A DNA stretch of 64,000 nt, taken from Burkholderia ambifaria AMMD. Lineage in GTDB: Bacteria > Pseudomonadota > Gammaproteobacteria > Burkholderiales > Burkholderiaceae. Position numbers and translations under genes: made by a program. Location: contig NC_008392.1 in assembly GCF_000203915.1 (NCBI RefSeq), forward strand, positions 930,001 through 994,000, written 5' to 3'. Under the pieces are notes generated by a model. The model was not told the origin of the DNA. It ran no database searches and was given only the letters and a program-made list of their open reading frames with translations. Positions 44,938-53,873 of this stretch are shown in pieces; within the stretch, counting starts at the first letter, position 1; each line of letters starts with the position of its first letter.

Positions 44938-46134
44938 GTGCCGAAATTGGAAAATCCCGTCATTCCCGACACGTCGCTGCAAGCGCATCACGCGCACTGG
45001 GCGAAGCTGCGCCGCGACCTGCATGCGCATCCCGAACTGCGATTCGAAGAACACCGGACGGCCGACGTCGTCGCCCGCGAGCTTGAAGCGCTCGGCTATG
45101 CGGTGTCGCGCGGGCTCGGCGGTACAGGCGTCGTGGCCAGCCTGCCCGGCGCGGATCCGGGCCGCGGCATCGTCCTGCGCGCCGATCTCGATGCGTTGCC
45201 GATCCACGAAGCCAACGATTTCGCGCATGCGTCGTGCACGCACGGGATCATGCATGCGTGCGGCCATGACGGTCATACCGTGATGTTGCTCGGCGCCGCG
45301 CGCGTGCTGAAAGCGTTGCCGCAGCTGCCGGGCACCGTCCATTTCGTGTTTCAGCCGGGCGAAGAAGGCGGCGCGGGCGCGCGCAAGATGATCGACGATG
45401 GGCTGTTCGAGCAATGCCCGACGGAGGCGGTATTCGGCATGCACAACTGGCCCGGTTTGCCGGCCGGGCATTTCGGGTTGCGCACCGGCCCGATCATGGC
45501 CGCCGGCTCGCGGTTCAGGATCACGATCACCGGCAAGGGCGCGCATGCGGCGCAGCCGCACCTCGGCATCGATCCCGTTCCGCTCGCGTGCTCGATGGTG
45601 CTGCAGTGCCAGACGATCGCCGCGCGGCACAAGGATCCCGTTGACCCGGCGGTGATTTCCGTCTGCATGTTCCATGCGGGCACGACGGACAACGTCATTC
45701 CGGACACGGCCGAGCTGCGCGGCACGATCCGCACGCTGTCGTCCGCGTTGCAGCAACAGTTGCAGCGCGACGTCCGGCTCATGTGCGAAGGGCTGGCGGC
45801 GGCTTATGGCGCGCAGGTCGACGTCGAATTCTTTCAGTACTACCCGGCAACGGTCAACACGCCGACCGAGACGGCGCTGTGCGAAGCGGTGATTCGCGAC
45901 ACGTTCGGCGACGAACGCCTGTACCCCGACGTACCGCCGAACATGACGTCCGAAGACTTCGGCTTCATGCTGGAGGAGCGCCCCGGCGCGTACGTGCTGA
46001 TCGGCAATGCGCCGGTCGGATCGACGTCGCCGGCGTTGCATCACCCGAAATACGATTTCAACGACGACATCATTCCGGCTGGCGTTCGGTACTGGGGGGC
46101 ACTCGCACGGGAGTATTTCGCGCGATTTCCGTGA
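44938..46134 (+). CDS. M20 family metallopeptidase/amidohydrolase (hippurate-hydrolase type)
   Basis: This 398-residue cytoplasmic binuclear metal amidohydrolase has the subfamily motifs RRDLHAHPELRFEEHRTADV, VLRADLDALPIHE and HACGHDGHTVMLLG (metal ligands C108 and H110), then QPGEEGGAGARKMI (E142-E143), FGMHNWPGLPAG (H169) and a C-terminal HHPKYDFNDD His. Such enzymes cleave N-acyl amino acids. A GTG at 44938 gives this length; a TTG at 44947 has better Shine-Dalgarno spacing (GAAGG, 8 nt) and would shorten the protein by 3 residues. After oxidation by the coupled oxidase and ALDH, it could release the acyl group from an N-acyl amino acid. Confidence 0.9.
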   Translation: MPKLENPVIPDTSLQAHHAHWAKLRRDLHAHPELRFEEHRTADVVARELEALGYAVSRGLGGTGVVASLPGADPGRGIVLRADLDALPIHEANDFAHASCTHGIMHACGHDGHTVMLLGAARVLKALPQLPGTVHFVFQPGEEGGAGARKMIDDGLFEQCPTEAVFGMHNWPGLPAGHFGLRTGPIMAAGSRFRITITGKGAHAAQPHLGIDPVPLACSMVLQCQTIAARHKDPVDPAVISVCMFHAGTTDNVIPDTAELRGTIRTLSSALQQQLQRDVRLMCEGLAAAYGAQVDVEFFQYYPATVNTPTETALCEAVIRDTFGDERLYPDVPPNMTSEDFGFMLEERPGAYVLIGNAPVGSTSPALHHPKYDFNDDIIPAGVRYWGALAREYFARFP

Positions 46135-46303
46135 CGCTGTGCGTGACGCCGACCCGGTCGGCAGTCGAGCCGAATCGAATGGTCATGCGCGTACTTGGCA
46201 TTAAGTTTTGGTTAATGGTGCATTTATAGATCGTTAGGCACAGGAAAATCATTCCTTCCTATAGTCGGGTTATGAAACTGCGCCATTTCGAAGGATGACT
46301 TTG

Positions 46304-47206
46304 ATGAACGACGAACACGTGATGAACGATTCCGGCGCCGCGACGGCGCTGCACTACCGACGATTTACCGCGGCCGACGTCCCCGCGGCCCACGCACTCT
46401 CGATGGCGCTTCGCTGGCCGTTCAGGGCGGAAGACTGGCAGTTTTCCGCGGACACCTCGATCGCGTTCGCGGCCGAGGAAAACGGGGTGGTCATCGGTAC
46501 GGCGATGTGCTGGAAGTATGGTGCGGACCGTGCCGCGATCGGACACGTGATCGTGTCGTCCGAGCATCAGGGCCGAGGGATCGGCCGCGCGCTGATGGAG
46601 ATCCTCCTCGACGAGCTGGGGCAGCGCATCGTGTTCCTGCATGCGACGCCAGCCGGCCAGCCGCTCTACGAAAAGCTCGGTTTCAACGTGTGCGGATCGC
46701 TGGATCAATTTCAAGGGAACGTGAGTCAGCCGGCAGCGGTGGCGCTGCCCGACGGCGCTCGACTGCGGGCTGGCACGTCTGCCGATCTGAGCCGCTTCGT
46801 CGAGCTGGACGCGCATGCTTCCGGCCTCGAGCGCGACGCGCTGATGTCGGCGTTGATGAAGCGAGGCGAAAGTGTCGTGCTCGAGCAGGATGGCGAGATC
46901 GCCGGATTCTCAGTGCTGCGCCGCTTCGGTCGCGGTTACGTGGTCGGCCCGGTCGTTGCACGGCGTTCGAGCGACGACGCGCAGGCGAAGGCGCTGATCA
47001 GTCATTGGCTGAGCGCACGCGAGAACGAATTCGTTCGCATCGACGTACCGTCGGGTACGAGTTTGCCGGACTGGCTCGACGCGCAGGGGTTGAAACGCGT
47101 CGACACCTGCTCGAAGATGGTTCGCAACGCGCCGGCCGACGCGCACAGCGGCGCGACCGATCCGGTATATGTGCAGTACGGTTTGATCAGTCAGGCGATG
47201 TTGTAA
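46304..47206 (+). CDS. GNAT family N-acetyltransferase (paralogue of the gene at 27961)
   Basis: This 300-residue protein has GNAT motif A VSSEHQGRGIGRALMEILLD, VFLHATPAGQPLYEKLGF, and a second degenerate GNAT-like half (GFSVLRRFGRGYVVGPVVAR; ALISHWLSARENEFVRIDVP). These segments match the 27961 product in the same order over the whole length. The ATG at 46304 was chosen over one at 46295 because GAAGG lies 9 nt upstream. The preceding 169 nt are AT-richer than the neighbourhood and may hold a promoter. It is the last gene of the amine cluster and convergent with the next gene. Confidence 0.85.
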   Translation: MNDEHVMNDSGAATALHYRRFTAADVPAAHALSMALRWPFRAEDWQFSADTSIAFAAEENGVVIGTAMCWKYGADRAAIGHVIVSSEHQGRGIGRALMEILLDELGQRIVFLHATPAGQPLYEKLGFNVCGSLDQFQGNVSQPAAVALPDGARLRAGTSADLSRFVELDAHASGLERDALMSALMKRGESVVLEQDGEIAGFSVLRRFGRGYVVGPVVARRSSDDAQAKALISHWLSARENEFVRIDVPSGTSLPDWLDAQGLKRVDTCSKMVRNAPADAHSGATDPVYVQYGLISQAML

Positions 47207-47237
47207 GCGCCGGCCGCGCGGCCCGCGGCAGCGGGCA

Positions 47238-49457
47238 TCACGCTCCCTGCGCGAGCGCCTTCACCTGTTCGGCCGACATCGCACCGCGATAGATGCGGAA
47301 TTCGTCGATCAGGCCGTTGAAGAACGGATCGCCCGGATACTGCGAACGTCCGATCCAGTTCTGCGCGGTTTTCCCGATGCGCCACGGCGCGAAGATCACG
47401 TCGTTCGCCGAACCGATCGCATTGCCGTTCAGATAGAGCGTCGCGGTGTCGGCCGCCAGCGTGACGGCGACGTGCGCCCATTGCCCCGCCGGCAGTGCCG
47501 CGTTGCCGTCGATCGTGCACTCGCCATGTCCGCCGTTTGTCGTGATCGCGAAGCGCATCGTGCCGCCGAGGCTCTTCGGCGTGACGAACAGATAGCGGCC
47601 GGTGCCCGAACCGAAATCGAAGAGGCGCGCCCACGTCTGGCCGCCGCGCCAGTTGACCCACGCCGCGATCGTGAAATCCGACACGTCCGCGACGATGTCG
47701 TTCGGCAACGCGACGTAGCCTGTCGAGCCGTCGAGCGCCACCGCATTGCCCGTTTTGCCGGCCCCGCGCGATGCGCTGCCGACGAGCGTGCCCGCATGAC
47801 CGTTGCCGCTCGCATCCGCCGCACTCGTGCCGCTTGTCTCGTCGAACGTCAGCAGCGTATGCAGTTGCAGTGCTGTCGATGCGGCCACTTCCGCCGAATT
47901 CGCGGATTCGCCCGATGCGGTGCGCGCGCTGATCGCGTAGTACCAGGTGCCCGCGGCCGGGTGGTCGGTATACGTCAACGGATCGACGATGCCGGTCGCG
48001 ATGGTCGTATACGGACCGCCCGCGGTGGCGGCACGCTTCACGTCGTAGCTGACCGCGTTCGCGATGCCCCACCACGACAGCACGACCTTCCCTGCGGCCG
48101 GCCACGCGGTCAGCCCGCTCGGTGCGGTTGCGGGCGCAACGGGATCGCGCGTGCAGGTCAGCGTGCCGTAGCCGAGCTGGTCGTAGCCGCCGCTCGTTTC
48201 GCCGTAGTTGCCGCCGCCGCCTTCGGGCTGGATCGCGCGCGCGAACTTCTGAGACCACGGTGCGGCGAGTCCCCTGCGGTTCACGTAATGGTTGTAGACG
48301 AGCGCCCAGCACGGACGAATCACGCCCTGGCTGCCGGTCGAGAATTGCGCTTGCGTGACGTCGACGTTGGCATAGCGCGCGTACGGCACCGTCGGAAATG
48401 TGCCGTCCGGCTGCACGAGATTCGCTTTTGCAACGTATTCGGCGCCCGCGAGGAAGCGGTTGTTGTCGTGGCCGTACAGGTCGATGCCCTGGTTCCACGC
48501 CATTTCGCAGATCGCGCCGGCGAGCGCGATGCCGAGCGTGTTGTGCCCCTGGTCGCGGCCCGATTCCTGCCATTGGCCCAGGTGGCCGGGATGCAGGTAA
48601 TAGACGGCCTGCGCGATCGCGCCGTTGCCGGCGCCGTCGATGAAATAGTTGACGGCTTCGTCGAACTTCGCGTGGTCGTCGCACAGCACGCCGATCGCCA
48701 TGATCGACGCGATGTTGCACAGATCCCAGTTCGCCCAGTAGTGCGTGATGTCCGTGTTGTTGTGGCGGTTCAGGAAGTCGGCGTTGATCGGGTAGAACTT
48801 GTCGGCCATCATCGCGCGGAACGCGGCGAAGTCGGCCGCGGCCCAGCCGGTATACGTGCGCATGATTTCGCCGGCGTTCGCGAATTCGTACCCGTAGAGG
48901 CCGGCGGCCAGGTCGACGTTCGAATCGCCGGCGAGGTTCTGCAGCGTCGACGACCATTCGTTCATGATCTGCACGGCCTTGTCCGCATACGCTTTGTCGC
49001 CCGACACCTTCCAGCGCAGCGCGCACGCATAGGCGGCCGCGATGTCCCTGTACAGCACCGGATAGTTTTGCGCGCCGGTGCCGCCGCGCGTGACGACGGC
49101 TTGCGGCCGCGGCGACCACGTCAGCTGCGCATGGCTGTTTGCGATCAGCGTGTTCCAGCCGTCGCGCCACGGCGATGCGGCGGTCGCGACCTTCTGCGCG
49201 ATCCGGTCGAAATCGGCTTGCGTGTGCAGCAGCCCCGGATGGACGAAAGCCGTGCGGGTCGTGACGGCGGCCGTGCCCGTCGCCACGCGCGCGAGCGCAC
49301 GGTTGCCGGCCGCCGCTGCCGTGGTCGTGACGCCGCGGACGTTCTCACTTGCGCCGGAGCCGTTGCATGCCGACAGCGCGAGCGCACCGACGCTGTAAAG
49401 GAAGGTGCGCCGGGAAACGCGCGCGTTCGATTCAAGCAGGAGAGGGGTGTCGTGCAT
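47238..49457 (-). CDS. Tat lipoprotein with alginate-lyase, Fn3-like and LamG domains
   Basis: This is a 739-residue surface or periplasmic enzyme candidate. The N terminus combines a twin-arginine motif (VSRRTFLYSVGALALSACNG) with a lipobox Cys31. Residues about 75-425 match the alginate lyase (PL5-like alpha/alpha) fold, with NNTDITHYWANWDLCNIASI and GRDQGHNTLGIALAGA. About 435-525 resembles an Fn3-type module (KVVLSWWGIANAVSYDVKRA). About 530-735 is a LamG/concanavalin-like domain (VSDFTIAAWVNWRGGQTWAR; LIDEFRIYRGAMSAEQVKAL). It probably cleaves a uronic-acid polysaccharide, with LamG as binding module. It stands alone on its strand between the GNAT gene and the receptor. Confidence 0.82.
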   Translation of the reverse strand: MHDTPLLLESNARVSRRTFLYSVGALALSACNGSGASENVRGVTTTAAAAGNRALARVATGTAAVTTRTAFVHPGLLHTQADFDRIAQKVATAASPWRDGWNTLIANSHAQLTWSPRPQAVVTRGGTGAQNYPVLYRDIAAAYACALRWKVSGDKAYADKAVQIMNEWSSTLQNLAGDSNVDLAAGLYGYEFANAGEIMRTYTGWAAADFAAFRAMMADKFYPINADFLNRHNNTDITHYWANWDLCNIASIMAIGVLCDDHAKFDEAVNYFIDGAGNGAIAQAVYYLHPGHLGQWQESGRDQGHNTLGIALAGAICEMAWNQGIDLYGHDNNRFLAGAEYVAKANLVQPDGTFPTVPYARYANVDVTQAQFSTGSQGVIRPCWALVYNHYVNRRGLAAPWSQKFARAIQPEGGGGNYGETSGGYDQLGYGTLTCTRDPVAPATAPSGLTAWPAAGKVVLSWWGIANAVSYDVKRAATAGGPYTTIATGIVDPLTYTDHPAAGTWYYAISARTASGESANSAEVAASTALQLHTLLTFDETSGTSAADASGNGHAGTLVGSASRGAGKTGNAVALDGSTGYVALPNDIVADVSDFTIAAWVNWRGGQTWARLFDFGSGTGRYLFVTPKSLGGTMRFAITTNGGHGECTIDGNAALPAGQWAHVAVTLAADTATLYLNGNAIGSANDVIFAPWRIGKTAQNWIGRSQYPGDPFFNGLIDEFRIYRGAMSAEQVKALAQGA

Positions 49458-50169
49458 GTCGCGTGGGTTCCTTGACGAGTCTCACAGGAGGCAGGCGATG
49501 TCGTGCGGCGAAATCGGTCATCGCATGACGACGCGGATTGTAACGGAACGGAGGGCGCTGAGGACCACGAATTTGCGGCGACGCGCCAAATTTTCAGATA
49601 GCAGATTGTCGCTCGGCGGTTGATTAACATGCTAAGAATGCGGAAAAAAATGGCGATTGATACGTTTGCGAGATATGATCGTCGCCGGCACGCGGGCGGC
49701 AGACTTTTCAGGTGTGCAGAGCGATAGATTCCCACTATTTCATACAGTCGTCATACGACGGATGACGTGGGGCGCGTTTTATGTCGCACTCGCGGTGCGC
49801 ATGCCGCGGCAAGCCCAATGCCGGTGAAGCCACGAACGACAAGAATCGGAGATCGACACGATGACGAGCAGCGTCCCACGTTTGAACGAACGGTTTGAAC
49901 GACGCGCGGCGTGGGTCGTGTCGCGCTCGACGCTGGCTTGCGCGGGGGTGACGGCAATGCGGGCACGCGGTGAACGATCTCGCGCTCGCAGGTGTTTTTT
50001 CTAAAGACCGCGCAACGTCGCGCCGATATCATTCAGGCGCTCAAAAACGACGCAATCGAACGATGCGCACCGACTCGTGCGCGACAGGCCCGCACCGCCG
50101 GCCGGCCCGCAACGAAGCACGACCGGGCGCGCGGCACCCGGGCAACAAGACGGAGACACTAGCTAAACG
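49458..50169. other. 712-nt divergent spacer before the TonB-dependent receptor
   Basis: No established gene is present. The left half, up to about 49760, is distinctly AT-richer than the surroundings, with A and T runs at about 49640-49655, and is the likely promoter region for the lyase (-). A small inverted repeat (GTCGT, CAT, ACGAC at 49747-49759) and a possible 47-codon ORF (listed separately) are the only other features. I see no convincing Fur box, so iron control of the receptor cannot be claimed. Confidence 0.5.
49861..50004 (+). CDS. Possible 47-residue ORF of unknown function
   Basis: An ATG with GGAG 9 nt upstream opens a 47-codon frame ending at a TAA in a run of Ts. The product is Arg-rich (MTSSVPRLNERFERRAAWVV at its start) with a short semi-hydrophobic stretch and no known motif. 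It lies 165 nt before the receptor gene on the same strand. Composition is compatible with chance in this DNA, so the call rests only on the ribosome-binding site. Confidence 0.2.
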   Translation: MTSSVPRLNERFERRAAWVVSRSTLACAGVTAMRARGERSRARRCFF

Positions 50170-52359
50170 ATGGGAACGGCAACAGGTTCGGTGCGACGCG
50201 CAATCGCGATCGCGGCCGGGGGAACGTTGTGCGCGGCGGCCGCGGGCGGCGCGCACGCGCAGGCATCGAGCGCGGCGGCATCTCCGTCGGCCGATGCGGC
50301 GGCGATGCTGCCGAAGATCGATGTGACGGGCGAGGCCGGCCGCGCGTCGCTCGGGCTCGTCGGGTTGCGTACCGCCACCGCGACGAGGACCGACACGCCG
50401 GTCGCCGAGATCCCGCAGACGACCAACGTCGTCACAGCACAGCAGATCGAGATGACCGGCGCGACCGACCTGAACCAGGCGCTGCGCTACGTGCCGGGTT
50501 TCGCGACGTTCGGGTCCGATACGCGAACCGACTGGTATGCGGCGCTGCGCGGCTTCACGCCGACGCTGTATGTCGACGGCGTGGCGGCGCCGAACACGGC
50601 GGTCATCGCGAACTGGCGCGTCGATCCTTACACGATCGACTCGATCGCCGTGCTGCGCGGGCCGACGTCGGTGCTGTACGGCGCGGGCGAGCCGGGCGCG
50701 ATCGTCGATGCACATACGAAACTTGCCGACGGCGAGCGCGTGCGCGAAGCCGGCGTGCAGATCGGCAACGATGCGCGCAAGCAGACCATGCTCGACATCG
50801 GCGACAAACTGGATCCGGACGGCCGATATGCGTACCGCTTCGTCGGCGTCGCGCGCGACGGCAATGCGGTGACCGGCCCGAAGGCCGACCGGCGCGTCGC
50901 GGTGGCGCCGTCGTTCCGCTGGCGGCCGACGGCCGACACGTCGCTGACGGTGTCCGCTTCGTTCCTGCAGGATCACGGCGATATTTCGTCGAACTTCCTC
51001 CCGGCGTCGGGCACGGTCTTGCCGAATCGGAACGGGCGTCTGTCGCAGGACATCTACATGGGCGACCCCACGTTCAACGACTACCGGAAGAAACAATGGT
51101 CGCTCGGCTATGCGCTCGAGCATCGCGTGAACCCGATCTGGACGCTGCAGCAGGACGTGCGCTGGTCGCGCCTGTCGCTCGACGACGCGACGGTGTTCGG
51201 CAACGGCTTCATGCCCGGCAGCACGACGAACATGATGCGGTTCGCGGGCCTGTTCCAGTTGAACTACAGCCGGCTCGACATCGACAACCGCGCGCAGGCG
51301 CGCTTCGCCACCGGCCCGCTCGAGCACACGCTTTTGCTCGGCCTGCAGTTCGACCGGCAGACGACGACCAACAGCGTGTGGCTCGCGCTCGCGCCGTCGC
51401 TCAACCTGTACCACCCCGTCTATCGTCCGGTGACGACCGCGATCTTTTCCGGCCGCACGTCGCTCGGGCACGTCGATCAGTACACGGCGATGAATTCGCT
51501 CGGCGCGTATGTGCAGGACCAGATTCGCTGGAACCGCTGGACGCTGACGCTCGGCGGCCGCGAAGATCGCGTGAACGCGCGCTTCGACGACCGCGCGGCC
51601 CGCATCGGCACGCAGCAGGACGTCAGTGCGTTTTCAGGTCGCGTCGGGCTCACCTATCAGGGCGATGCGGGATTGTCGCCTTACGTGAGCTACTCGACGT
51701 CGTTCGATCCGGTGATCGGCGTGCGGATGTACGGCGGCGGCCTGCCGAAACCGACGCGCGGCAAGCAGACCGAAGCCGGGCTGCGCTGGCAGCCGGCCGG
51801 CCGGAACCTGATGCTCACCGCGGCCGTTTATCGGATCGACCAGACCAACGTCGTGACGCCGACGCCGACGAATCTCGACCCCACCGGCACGTCGTCCGTG
51901 CAGACCGGCAAGGTGCGCTCGCGCGGTATCGAACTGAGCGCGGTCGGGAACGTGACGCGCGAGCTGTCGATCGTCGCGTCGTACGTCTATCAGGACGTCA
52001 AGAACGTGCAGGCGAACGATGCATCGCTGAACAATTGGCCGGTGTCCGTGCCGCTGCCGCGGCAGATGGCGTCGCTGTGGACGGACTGGACCTGGCACAC
52101 CGGCGCGCTGTCGGGCCTCGGCGTCGGCGCCGGCATGCGCTACCAGAGTGCGTCGGCCGGTGCGCCCGACAATTCGCTGACGGTGCCGAGCGCCACGCTG
52201 TACGATCTCGCGATGCACTACGAGCTGCGTCACTGGCGATTCGCGCTGAATGTCGCGAATGTGTTCGACCGCCGCTACGTCGGCGGCTGCCAGTCTTACG
52301 CGGTGTGCGTGTTCGGCAACGAGCGCACGGTGCTGGCCAGCGCGAAATACAACTGGTAG
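50170..52359 (+). CDS. TonB-dependent siderophore-type outer-membrane receptor
   Basis: This 729-residue receptor has a signal peptide (RRAIAIAAGGTLCAAAAGG, cleavage after AHA). Then come a short TonB-box-like segment (LPKIDVTGEAG), a plug domain at about 75-190 (PQTTNVVTAQQIEMTGATDL; DSIAVLRGPTSVLYGAGEPG) and a 22-strand barrel ending in the aromatic signature ASAKYNW. It is of the ferric-siderophore (FhuA/FoxA) class. No signalling domain of the FecA type precedes the plug. It is convergent with the response regulator 25 nt away. GGAG lies 14 nt before the ATG, longer than usual. The ligand is not deducible. Confidence 0.92.
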   Translation: MGTATGSVRRAIAIAAGGTLCAAAAGGAHAQASSAAASPSADAAAMLPKIDVTGEAGRASLGLVGLRTATATRTDTPVAEIPQTTNVVTAQQIEMTGATDLNQALRYVPGFATFGSDTRTDWYAALRGFTPTLYVDGVAAPNTAVIANWRVDPYTIDSIAVLRGPTSVLYGAGEPGAIVDAHTKLADGERVREAGVQIGNDARKQTMLDIGDKLDPDGRYAYRFVGVARDGNAVTGPKADRRVAVAPSFRWRPTADTSLTVSASFLQDHGDISSNFLPASGTVLPNRNGRLSQDIYMGDPTFNDYRKKQWSLGYALEHRVNPIWTLQQDVRWSRLSLDDATVFGNGFMPGSTTNMMRFAGLFQLNYSRLDIDNRAQARFATGPLEHTLLLGLQFDRQTTTNSVWLALAPSLNLYHPVYRPVTTAIFSGRTSLGHVDQYTAMNSLGAYVQDQIRWNRWTLTLGGREDRVNARFDDRAARIGTQQDVSAFSGRVGLTYQGDAGLSPYVSYSTSFDPVIGVRMYGGGLPKPTRGKQTEAGLRWQPAGRNLMLTAAVYRIDQTNVVTPTPTNLDPTGTSSVQTGKVRSRGIELSAVGNVTRELSIVASYVYQDVKNVQANDASLNNWPVSVPLPRQMASLWTDWTWHTGALSGLGVGAGMRYQSASAGAPDNSLTVPSATLYDLAMHYELRHWRFALNVANVFDRRYVGGCQSYAVCVFGNERTVLASAKYNW

Positions 52360-52383
52360 CCGTACCCGTCATGCCGGGCGCGA

Positions 52384-53199
52384 CTACGCGTCGCGCTGCG
52401 GTTCCCGCGCGGCATCACGCCCGGCCGCATCGCGCTGTCGCCGCCATTCGGTCGGCGTGATGCCGAACCGTTCGCGAAACGCGGTGGCGAAATTCGCCGG
52501 CGTCGAAAAGCCGATCTCCTTCGCGATGCTCGCAATGCTGAGCGACGTCGTATCGAGCAGGTCCTGCGCGATGCGCAGGCGCTCGTGCCGCAGATATTCG
52601 AACACCGTCTGGCCCAGGTTGTCGCGAAACGCGCGCGACAGCCGCTTCTCGTGCGTGCCGACTGCGCGCGCGAGCTGCTCGACCGTCGGCGGATCGTTCA
52701 GCGTGCGCGACAGATGCCGAATGGCCGCGCGCACGATGATGTCGTCGTCCTTGCCTGTGGCAAACGGATCGTGCACGGCGGGCGCATCGATCGGCAACGG
52801 CCGTTTCGTCCGCGCGAGCTGCACGCGGATTCGCGCGACGACTTCGGCCGGTTCGAACGGCTTCACCACATAATCGACGCCGCCGATTTCGAGTCCTTCG
52901 ACGCGCTCGTGCAAATCGCCGGCCACCGTCAGGAAAATGACAGGGATCGCGCTCGTCAGCGGATCGGCCGCCAGCCGCCGGCACGCGGTGAAACCGTCCA
53001 TGCGCGGCATCCGGACATCCATCAGGATCAGATCGGGCGCGAGTGCCTGCGCGCGCTCGCACGCCTGCACGCCGTCGAATGCGATGCTGATCCGGCATCC
53101 GGTGCCGCGCAGGATATCGATCAGCAAACGGAGCTGGTCGGGCTGATCGTCGACGATCAGGATATGGGCATTATTCAATGCGGCGGTCGATGGAGACAT
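52384..53199 (-). CDS. Response regulator with receiver and AraC-type output domain
   Basis: This 271-residue regulator has an N-terminal receiver (D17-D18 acidic pocket in ILIVDDQPDQ, phosphoacceptor D61 in LILMDVRMPRMDGF, T91 and K113 in VVKPFEP). A C-terminal AraC two-helix-turn-helix domain spans about 165-262 (AIRHLSRTLNDPPTVEQLAR; IASIAKEIGFSTPANFATAF). The usual start MSPSTAALNN at 53199 has a weak AGG; the upstream open frame is Arg/Pro-rich and lacks similarity. No sensor kinase lies in the window. It is convergent with the receptor, and its promoter region faces the autotransporter gene. Confidence 0.9.
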   Translation of the reverse strand: MSPSTAALNNAHILIVDDQPDQLRLLIDILRGTGCRISIAFDGVQACERAQALAPDLILMDVRMPRMDGFTACRRLAADPLTSAIPVIFLTVAGDLHERVEGLEIGGVDYVVKPFEPAEVVARIRVQLARTKRPLPIDAPAVHDPFATGKDDDIIVRAAIRHLSRTLNDPPTVEQLARAVGTHEKRLSRAFRDNLGQTVFEYLRHERLRIAQDLLDTTSLSIASIAKEIGFSTPANFATAFRERFGITPTEWRRQRDAAGRDAAREPQRDA

Positions 53200-53800
53200 C
53201 GTGTACCTGTTCAGGAAAGGCTGCGGGCAGCGTTCCTGCGCGCGGTCGATTCCGGGTCGGGAAAATCGTCGGAAGCCGCGACATGGCTTCGCGAACACGC
53301 ACGGTACGCTCGCATCGATAAACGGACTTCGCCGGACTGCACGGCAGGCAGTCGGTCGGCGCATTACTCGGCGTTGTTTCTTTTGATCGCTGAGCCGATA
53401 AAGGGGCGGAAGATTGCCGCTGCCGGAATCGATGCGAGCGGAATTGTAGGGGGATATCTCGATTCTCGCTAGAGTGCCTATCTCTATTATCGGGATGCGC
53501 GTCGGGACTAACATTCAATCCCTTGTCGATATTTTGCATTTTTTTGCGAGATTGCTTTTAATGGCGCGGCGCTCCAGCAAAGTATCCATCCTTCCGGGAA
53601 AACATTTTTATTAAGCGCGGCAATACGAAATCGTTTGCGAGTTCGGTGTTTTTAACATAAGCCTTTGAAAACATTGAATTTTGCAATCTATGAAGAATGC
53701 CGCCTTCTCTAATCCCGGGGTCCGTCTCATAATTCGTCCGAACTTTGGATGACGGATGGATTCGACGGGTTGGACCTCCGGCATACCGCGGCAGGCATTG

Positions 53801-53824
53801 ACGTGAACGAAAAGCCGTTCACGT
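53801..53824. promoter_or_regulatory. Perfect 9-bp inverted repeat in the autotransporter upstream region
   Basis: ACGTGAACG (53801-53809) and CGTTCACGT (53816-53824) flank the 6-nt AAAAGC. It would make an operator for a dimeric regulator or a stable RNA hairpin. No T tract follows on either strand. It lies 283 nt before the autotransporter start. Confidence 0.4.
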
Positions 53825-53873
53825 GCAGCAGATGAAATAAAAGAAACGGGGTTGGTCGCGCCACGCGCGGCAT

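Noticed and set aside
49458..50169. Fur box in front of the TonB-dependent receptor
   Set aside because: I looked for the 19-bp alternating GATAAT-type pattern on both strands and found no acceptable match, so iron regulation is not claimed.
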